Below are positions 55,849-64,000 of a DNA stretch of 64,000 nucleotides, in pieces. The stretch is from Heliocidaris erythrogramma (lineage: Eukaryota; Echinodermata; Echinoidea; Camarodonta; Echinometridae). Position 1 is the stretch's first letter. Every line of letters begins with the position of its first letter. A program made the position numbers and the translations under genes. Below the pieces are notes generated by a model, which saw nothing but the letters and a program-made list of their open reading frames with translations, did not search any database and had not been told where the DNA came from. The stretch is taken from contig CM046867.1 of assembly GCA_025617745.1 (NCBI GenBank), positions 27,334,705 through 27,398,704 of the forward strand, given 5' to 3'.

Positions 55849-56540
55849 TTATTATTATTATTATTATTATTATTATTAGTTCTTTCGTTTAATTTCTTTT
55901 CCTATATTCTTTTGTTCTATTCATTCATTAATCTTCTGTTCCCCTTTTCATTTTTTTTTCAATTTCAATCTATTTTTCATCTGATCCACCTTCCCTCTCT
56001 CTCTCTCTCCCATTTTTTATCTTTTACTACCATATTCTTCTTTCTTTCACCATTGTTTGTCTTCATTTTTAAAAATTTAATTTCCCATCATCTTCCCTTT
56101 CTCTCTTTGTGATGGGTTTTTTTTTCTTCTTTCCACTTTTTTTTTTTTTTGTTTTACTTTTTACTTCTTCTACTTTCACTTCTTCTTTACCATCTCTCTC
56201 TCTCTCTCTTTCATTATTTATGTACATGCATGTACATGTATATTCTTTTTCGACACAAATATTCTTTCTCAGTTTCTCATTATTTTTGTGCAGTGTTTCT
56301 CCTGTCATCTTTACAATTACATGTACATATCTTTATCTGTCTCATTGTTTCCCTTTTCTCCTTCTTCCCAAATGTATTTCTTTGTTTAACTCCCTTCATC
56401 TTCTTCTCTTTCCTACTGTATTGCCTGTATGGTTCCTCTCCTTATTGCCTCTTGTCATCCCTTTCCTCTTCCCAGTCTATTTTTTTTTTTTCAAACTTGT
56501 CTCCAAAGGCCCTTTTCGGGGCTACATGTACATGTAGTTC
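55849..56540. repeat. (TTA)n and T/C-rich low-complexity stretch
   Basis: (TTA)n at 55849-55877, then long T- and TC-rich DNA that opens several overlapping frames of Phe/Ser/Leu only; these are compositional. Confidence 0.85.
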
Positions 56541-56645
56541 TTCCAAAGCATCTTGAAAACTCTCTGTATCTACCCCAACCAAAAGGAAGTTTGAAGACAG
56601 CCAAGCATGTGATTGTGATGATTGCAGTAACCCAGACCAACCTAT

Positions 56646-56907
56646 CACTATGAACACGATGACAAAGAGAGCGGACAAAATATCTCCTCATTGTACCCTC
56701 CACAACTGCTCTGGTAGACAAAAGAACATCCCTTCATTGCTTTAATGTAAAATAAGTAGAACAGGTGAATATGCATGTGACACCTGTTCTACATACTTAT
56801 ACATAATAGCAATCAAGGGATGTTCTTTTGTCTACGAGAGCAATTGTGGAAGGTACAATGAGGAGCTGTATATTTTGTCCACTTCTTTGTTCGCCATGTT
56901 CATAGTG
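56646..56907. mobile_element. Hairpin element, family H2 copy 3
   Basis: Arms of more than 100 bp, CACTATGAACACGATGACAA to TCGCCATGTTCATAGTG. Confidence 0.92.
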
Positions 56908-57510
56908 TATCTTACACGTATCTGTAATCTCGCCTGCTCCCCCCTTTTTTTTATTTGACACTTTTGTTACGAGGAGAGCTACATATAGGTAACAGAGAAA
57001 ACTAATGTGCCATAAATTATTTTCAAATTGTTTTGAGCTAGCCCTTCTGTAGAGCATGGACAATTTCAATTGTATCAAGAAAACTTAAAGATAATTGACC
57101 TGAATAATTTGTATGTGGGGGGGGGGGGGTATCAAGTACATGTAACACAGAACCCTCTCCTCATTTTCAAAAAGCAGAAAAGGAGCTAGGAATTAATTTC
57201 ACTTTGTGTTTTTCTCCTTTCATTATCTTTCTCATTCTCATTGATTTGTTGCTTTTCTCTCTTATTTTCTCTTCTTTTATTTCCATTGTTTTGAACACTT
57301 TTCATCTTCTTTCTTCCATTTACAATATTTTCCACTTACATAGTTTCCATATTTCTGTTTTCTCTCTTTCATTACTTTTCTTTTACTGTCCCCCATTATC
57401 AATATCAGCTTTGGTAATCCTTTCATCTTCTTTTTTTCCTGTTCTGTCCCTTATTCTCCTTTCTCCTCTTGACTTGAATTCAATAACCTTTCTACCAAAT
57501 GTATGGTAGT

Positions 57511-58017
57511 GTGACCATATTTCGCGCATGACCTAAGTTCGCGCACAAAATATCGGCAATTTTGCTACTTTTTGCGTCAGTTTCCGAAAAATATGAAGTT
57601 ACCGACAACGGTCCAAAAATCCTCATTTTGATAGAAGATGTCATCAAAGTTGTAGGTAAAACGTGATACCAAATGATTGTATGATATTTTGTCTTACAAA
57701 TGATGCAATTATCTTCCCTTTGCTGGACCGCTACGTTGGATAACTTAGATGTTAATTTATGTGCGCGAACTTAGGTCTCGTGGTTTTTATGCCCTTTTTT
57801 TTTTCAGTGTGTTGCGCGATCCGACACTGGGTTTCGAGATCGCGATATTTCCGAAATTCTTCGTTGATTAATGTTCTTGTTGAATCAAGTTTTAGTCCAG
57901 AATTTTGCTTTCCGTTTGGTATAAAACTTTCTAAATAAATTATTGTAGAATATGAGAAATCAAGTATCAAATATCACATTTCTAATAAAAATTTGAATGT
58001 GCGCGAAATATGGTCAC
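57511..58017. mobile_element. 507-bp element with GTGACCATATTTCGCGCA termini
   Basis: Perfect 18-bp terminal inverted repeats. A second inverted pair inside (GACCTAAGTTCGCGCAC at 57530, complement at 57761) splits it into two palindromic levels. No clear target duplication. In the SH3D19 5' intron. Confidence 0.88.
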
Positions 58018-58374
58018 CCCATCATATTTCTTTTTCTCCCTAATACTATAGTACTTCTTCTCATTCCTTTCCAATATTTCAGTTTGTCTGTTTCTTCCTT
58101 TTTCTTAATGTAGTGTAGATCTACCGTCTTCTTGTTAACGTCAATGGTTTTATAGATAACAAAAAAATCAGAAGCGAACTTTGACTTTTCATCAGCAAAC
58201 ATCACACATGACACAGTCACCATGGTCACAGTTGTTGGCGATCTCATTCTAAAATCATAATTTTTACTGATTCTGGGTCACTTCACAGAGTCAACTAAAA
58301 ATTACGATAAACAAAGGAGAGTCCCGGTAAACTGACCTTTCCCCCTATTTTCCATCTACAATACATGTAGTCTG

Positions 58375-58535
58375 TGTAGTCTAGAACTGGCGGAGCCCAA
58401 GGCCAAGCTACGCCAACGAAGTGCTCGCGCCTCGGCGAAACGCCGAAATCCGGAGGCGGATCCGGTGCCGAAGTCGGAGAGAGACTTGAGTTGGAGTTGG
58501 AGTCGGATCGGGGCCGAGACGCCGACAACAAAGAT
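58375..58535. other. GC-rich, CpG-rich island
   Basis: Contrasts with its AT-rich surroundings; rich in GCCGA/TCGGA motifs. About 100 bp downstream of the likely SH3D19 first exon, so it may be a promoter-proximal CpG patch. A repeat fragment is also possible. Confidence 0.4.
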
Positions 58536-58636
58536 CAATGCTTATTTAACGAATTATCAAAACAAACTATCATTGTGACAATGGTGATGAAATATAAATT
58601 AATTGGATTAGATATGGAAGTGTGACTACTACTTAC

Positions 58637-58750
58637 CTATTCCGACAAAATAGAATATGTAATTCACTCTGAACTTCTTACGATTTGCAGCACATAAATC
58701 CGTTCACAGAATACTCGACGCCGAGCTAACCTTATTTCCGGCTTACATTA
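58637..58750 (-). promoter_or_regulatory. SH3D19: Likely non-coding first exon of SH3D19
   Basis: Donor GAATAG|GTAAGTAG at 58637 on the minus strand could pair with the acceptor at 52812. The upstream end given is arbitrary. Confidence 0.35.
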
Positions 58751-58959
58751 GAAGGCAGAAGACAGCAACCGTTGTTTACATAGTAAATAACAAAGTTCAA
58801 AAGCATGGTCACGTTTTGCATTGCCAATTTATGAATTAATAGGGAGTTAGGGACCGTACCTGAGCTAATGAGTTGCAGAAAATCTTTCCCTCTCTTTTTA
58901 AAAGCTTTCTATGTGCCAAAAATAGTTGACTCACTAAAATATTGTAATCACTGGCGTAA

Positions 58960-59030
58960 ATCGGGGAGGGGTGGGGGGGGGGGGTGGCCTGTACAAATAC
59001 TACCTCAGCCCCCCCCCCCCCCCCCACTTT
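58960..59030. repeat. Poly-G and poly-C pair
   Basis: G-runs (58972-58984) and a run of about 15 C (59010-59024) could pair as a hairpin or form a quadruplex. Confidence 0.85.
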
Positions 59031-59479
59031 TCAAGGAAGGAATAATTTCTCTATCAATCAGTTATTGATAAATTTGATAATATAAAATACTGTTATAGTA
59101 GTGAGAATGCAATTTAATTGCTAAAGATATGATGTGAATGTCCCGATATTTCCGATTTTATATATCAAAATCTCGTATCCCGATGATGTCCATTACTAAC
59201 ATGATTTCTATTGGTACATATGGGTATTACATCCCCGCCTCTTTAATGTACAGTTAATGCAAAATGTAGTCCTAATGAAATATGGTATATTATAAACAAA
59301 GTGTAGAAAACAAGCTCAGCCTATTTTCACGTCATGACACGGGGAGACTTATCGTGTATACAGCATTCTCCAAAATAACAATCTATCTAATACATCTTCT
59401 ACCAGTTCATATGTCTTCTTTCAGGATTCAAAATGACGCATCAACTTTTTAGAGAAATTTTATTTAAAAAATCAGGCGT

Positions 59480-60420
59480 TGTGGGGTGAAGGCCGGGGTG
59501 CACAGTGTCCTCAGTATTTCAGGAATTTGGGTATCCTAGAAGTTCCCCCTTTTACAAAGGAAAGTATTCCTTGTACTTGGCAGACAAGTGCCCCCTTTCC
59601 TTCATACTCCCGTTCCACAGTCTTACAATTTGATTTTATTATACCATTGATAATTGCCAGGGGGCTATACAGTCTGAGAGGTGCCCCTTCTTCCTTGACA
59701 ACTGTCCCTTTTCCTTTGTAAGAAGTGCCCCTCCCCCTTCTATAAGTATCGGTTATATCATAACAGGTGCCCCTTTTCCAATCTCATAACTGCCCTTATT
59801 CTTTCTGATAATTAAGTGTCCCCTTCATTTTATTTCTAAAAAAACGAGCATCTTCCCTTTTCACCTCTAATAAAACCCCTAATAAAATATTTCCTTCGAC
59901 AATTCCCTTTTAAATCATTTGCATCAAATTTACATATTAATCCCTTTCAATAACTGCCTTTTTTCCATTCTCACTTTCCAAATACAGGAATTACCCCCTT
60001 TCCATCTGAGAAGTGCATCTTCACCTGTGGCAATGGCCTCTATTCAAATTCGAGAGGTGCCCCTTCCGCCTTCTGCTAAATGACAATTAAGTCATCTCTG
60101 ATGAGTGCCCCTTAACACCTCTGATAAGTTCCCCTTTTCATTTTGACACAGGCTCCTTTTCTTTCTAAGAAGTATACTTATTCTTCTGATGAGAGCCCCT
60201 CTTCCTTTATGACCTCCAAAACCACCAATAACCCCCCCCCCCCCCCACGCCTTTCCCATGCATATAAGTGCATATTTCACCTCTGATAAAGTGCCAATAT
60301 TCATGTGCGACAAATACCACATATTTCATCCTCTGATAACTGTTTTTTTAATATGACACATTCCTGCATGCTCCTTAGTTTCTTTTCGGATAAGTCCCAT
60401 TTTCGTAGTCTATAAGGCCT
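59480..60420. repeat. Degenerate short repeat 'CTGATAAGTGCCCCTTTTCC'
   Basis: Twenty or more irregular, decayed units of 25-45 bp share TGCCCCTTTTCC with TCTGATAA or TATGAT spacers. Ends with poly-C near 60233-60246. Further poly-C at about 60675-60691. Confidence 0.75.
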
Positions 60421-61211
60421 CCATTTTATGCCTCCATAATTTGTGTCCCTAATTTATGGCGATTTAGAGCAAGTTTACTTTAATTTCGTCAAGGCTCGCT
60501 CGCTACGCTTGCTCACATATATATTTGTATAGTTACGTTACTTATTAGAGGTGTTAGATGCTTAAGTAACTTATATTAGAACATGTAAGAGAGAAACATT
60601 ATTGAAATCCTTATAAATGTAATCATAATGCCAATGTTATAGAGATGGTATATTTTCCCGCTGCAGGTGCCCTCCCCCCCCCCCCCCCCCCGAAATAGCC
60701 CTTGATTATCGGTGCCCCAAAACTTTGGAAATTTCCTCTCAATATTGCGATCATACTCCCTACTCCTTAATTGAACCGGATTTACGCCGGTGATGGTATA
60801 AATTGACGCAAGGAGAGAAAGAAAAAGTTATGGTGAAATCTCACTATGCATGTGTCCCAATCCCGAATGAAGAGCGTATAGTGGCACGGGCTTTAAAATC
60901 TATAATGTCAGGATCCCGAAATCTCGCAGCTCCAATGTAAGACCATAAATATGGTTAAAGGGAAAGTCCACAGCTGATTACACGTTGGTTTTAAAAGAAG
61001 CAGGAAAAAAAACAGATCAGTGAAGACTTGAGGGAAATCCACTGATAAGAAATAAAAAAAAGGTTGTGATTTTTTGAAGTTGTAATCAACACATGCACAA
61101 TTTGGCAACTCCTTGACGTGTTGCGAGCTCCTCTCCCATTTCCTCACACGAATCGATGTTGCGCGCTATAATAGTACTAATATTATTTTATAGTAGAAGT
61201 GCAGTATGGAT

Positions 61212-61781
61212 TCAAGACTGAGCTTGAGGCCTTGTAATTTCAATTGAAAAAGACCATTTTTTAAAGTGGACACCCAACTTATTCCTTTTCTCTGCTAATT
61301 TATATTCAAGTTTCTTTTTGAAGTTAATAAAAACTATAAATGGCATCACAATTTGGTTGTATAGTTTTTGAAACCTACAACGGTATGTTAGAATTTCAAG
61401 TAAAGAAACAAACAATTTATATATACATTGCCTTATATGAGCTGAATTGTTAGATACACCAAACATCTTCTCAAACCTTGTGACATTATTGTAGGATTTG
61501 TAGCATCCTGTTTTCCTGCTTATAAAAGATAGCAGGTTTTGCCAAAGCGAGGTAATTTTGGGGCAGTTACAAAACAGATGAAGCAGTATCTCTGGGGATT
61601 TTGAACAGAAAAACAATTTGGAGACTATCTTTTTTATCTTATGCAAAAAAGCATTGGTACCAATGGCACTGTGGAAGAGTTTAAAACAAAAGGAACGTAC
61701 TTGTGTTTCAATCGTACAACTAGTAGAGTGATATACTGACCAATCACTTTGTTCTATATTTTCACTGAAAGTTTCATCCAT
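61212..61781 (-). pseudogene. LINE ORF2 C-terminal fragment
   Basis: A 189-codon frame containing FFCSKSPEILLHLFCNCPKI then TSLWQNLLSFI, the Cys/His motif (C..PE...HLF..CP....W..L) downstream of reverse transcriptase in L1-type elements. The upstream sequence (61782-61960) continues the similarity (KKVDPTKAEIRWMK) in shifted frames with stops. A 5'-truncated, mutated copy. Confidence 0.75.
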
Positions 61782-61960
61782 CTTATTTCAGCCTTGGTTG
61801 GATCAACCTTCTTTAACGGTATGAATATCTTGGAATCTTTTTAACTTTCAAAAGATCTGTTACAATTTTATCATGTACATTTTCATCAACCTGTGCAACG
61901 TTATCAAATCAAGATAAATAAATGCCATTCAGAAGACTTTCATATTTTCTTCTCTCCCAA

Positions 61961-64000
61961 ATAAAAAATTATCGTAACTTAATTGTTATTGATAACAAGT
62001 TTTGTGAAACAGACTATAATATGACTATAATATAATATAGCGTATATTTGTTTAGAGCATGCAAAGTTTCAGCAAGTGCATGCATGGCGTATATCAAGGG
62101 ATTATTATTATTATATTAAGGGGGCAAGCAATTTAATTGCCGCCCTCCCCCCGCGTCTGCTTAAACGAAACAGCTAAAAATACAAACTATATTGATTCCT
62201 ATACTTTGAATTCAGAATGATGGCACTTCGTAATGATTTTAAAGTAACCGAGTGGTAGTCTTGATTGTTTTTTTTTTTAAATTTTGTTTGTGTGTTTGTA
62301 GTTGTTGTTTTTTTCATTACCCCCTCAGCCTCTGTGAAAGTTTTAAGATAGTATCTTTGTAATGTAATATTAAAACTGCTTGGTTTGCAGTGCGATAACG
62401 GGTCCCTGACCGACTCCTCTATCGGCAAAGGACTTTCCCCAACTAAATGTATGGCATAAAAGTTCCCATAGTTTAAAATTTCCAGAAAGATGAGAGACCA
62501 TAGGTAGTGTTCCAAATGATTTGGAAAGGCTTTCAATCACACACACCCTCCCTCCCACCTTTTGGTTTCAGGAAAGTCGTATACATAATCAATTCAGATC
62601 ATAAGTTTTGTCTCTTTCCACTCATTGTATATTATTTTCGGTCAGAAGATTACCTATAAAAAAAAAGAAAATGAAAAATGTTCGATCTCCCTAACAATAA
62701 ACAAATTACAAAAAAAAAAAAACTGAACGAACGAAACAACGCATTCCACACACCCAAATCACGATCCTCTCTTTCCTACCGCTTGTCAAATTGGCAAAAT
62801 GGACAATCGTCTACCTTCAAATTCGTGAGAAAGTGAGCAAATGATTGTAACAAAAGTTTAGTATAAACAAAAGTTAATATGTCTCTGAAATTTAGAACGA
62901 ACCTTATCTCGAAAGGGGAAAAATACTTAACATCTCTATAAAATTTGTGTTTTTATGTGAATTAGAAATGAATCAGAAAAAATAAAACTCACGTCCATAG
63001 ATATATGCATGCTAATACATAAAAAGGTCAATACGCATGCTACGTATGGCGCCAATAGCGCATTCAATGTAATCTATTACGAACAGTATGGCTTGAAGTC
63101 GTACGTAAGTATAACGACAATATTATATTTTTGTATTTGTGTAAATTGGGTTTTTATATCCATTTATTTTAACTGTCGCGAAAATTGTAGATTGGGTATG
63201 CTTAACATGGTGGAATGAAACAAATTTTGCCCATAGAATTCTGTAAAAAGGAATTAGCTGGATTTGTAGAACCGTTGGCTATGGCTATGGCCTATGCTAT
63301 GCATGTAAAAATACCAGAGGTCATGACACTGCACTGTAAACTAACTTGAATGCTGTGTGTACGTGTGTGTATGATGAGTATGAATGAATGTGCTGTTCAT
63401 GTACATTTGTTGTGCATGTGAGAGCTTGAGCTGTGTGTGTTTTGAATAGCTTCATACAATAACATACATCACATGATAAAGTTGTTAGACCATCATCAGC
63501 AATATGAATATATATATGAAACAATAAAATTAAACTGTTCATTAAGTAACTTCATTAAATAATGAATAGCGGAGTCTGACTCTGAGGGAATCGAGTTAGA
63601 GGCACACCGCTGGTAAGGTATTGGACATGTTGGAGACTTTGCTTTTTGGGAGACTGTCTCCCATAATATCTGAAGACTTGGGCTTGGCTTACAAAAGGAC
63701 AAAGCAACAACAACAATAACAAGTTTTAGCCAAATTTTTGCCTCACAGAGGTCAGAAGTAGCCAGAAGTAGCCAGGACTAGCTTCCCGAGTGTAAAAAAA
63801 AAAAAAAAAAAATAGGCCTAGGCTATACGCCTTTTACATCACGAAGCTAGATGTTTTATTACGCCAATCTAACGGCACACGTTTAGCAGGACATGGAAAA
63901 TGCCCTGAAATAACACTTTCCTGATAACTCCCGTGCCCGACAGGTTCTTCACCCCAGCATCTCCTCCTAGGGAAACTTTTGGAATTTTTTTTTTTAATGA
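61961..64000. other. No gene recognised at right edge
   Basis: AT-rich; (A)n near 62711 and 63797. Open frames at 62174-62536 and 63496-63702 show no motif. Confidence 0.5.

Noticed and set aside
55696..56556. Several overlapping open frames of 74-142 codons
   Set aside because: They consist of Phe, Ser, Leu and Pro from T/C-rich DNA, with no motif and no splice context.
58295..58538. Ser/Pro/Arg-rich frames in the GC-rich patch as a gene
   Set aside because: Composition-driven, with no domain and no matching splice sites beyond the patch.
61212..61781. Host gene of 189 codons
   Set aside because: The Cys/His motif and flanking decayed similarity identify a LINE ORF2 tail.

Overview
Animal genomic DNA, AT-rich, with introns of 0.5-6 kb and many short inverted-repeat elements. 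The two genes are conserved animal genes. The repeat style (TACATGTACATG simple repeats, Penelope-like remnants, a tRNA-derived SINE, many hairpin MITEs) suggests a marine deuterostome invertebrate, most likely a sea urchin. The species is an inference.

Left half (about 5.4-19.9 kb, minus strand): a polo-like kinase 4 (PLK4) gene. Fifteen coding exons could be placed with canonical splice sites, and every intron phase matches. They give 996 continuous codons: kinase domain, a DSGxxT phosphodegron, a long basic linker, the cryptic polo box (PB1-PB2) and the first strand of PB3. The last roughly 65 codons are not in the window. Left of exon 15 lie an intact LINE ORF1-like reading frame (3.75-4.57 kb) and a tandem array of units of about 190 bp (0.7-3.4 kb), so these sit in, or beyond, the last intron.

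Middle (20-30.9 kb): no protein gene recognised. It holds three copies of a 0.7-kb repeat (two with 9-bp flanking direct repeats), hAT-like and Tc1-like non-autonomous elements, and an inverted pair carrying hammerhead-ribozyme-like motifs.

Right half (30.9-58.7 kb, minus strand): an SH3D19-like gene. Thirteen coding exons give 943 residues with consistent phases: a proline-rich N-terminal half, the SH3D19 signature PGPGHPLYNRYM, and six SH3 domains. A non-coding first exon is likely near 58.64 kb. Its introns hold a 2.1-kb element studded with a 17-bp motif, three copies of a 256-bp hairpin element, and a Penelope-like remnant whose inverted arms carry hammerhead-like motifs.

Right edge (58.8-64 kb): a degenerate array of 'TGCCCCTTTTC' units and a LINE ORF2 tail fragment; no host gene recognised.

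PLK4 is the centriole-duplication kinase; SH3D19 is a multi-SH3 scaffold. They share a strand but nothing shows a functional link. The most interesting signal is the set of four hammerhead-like motifs at two loci, whose stem I changes by compensatory substitution between loci.
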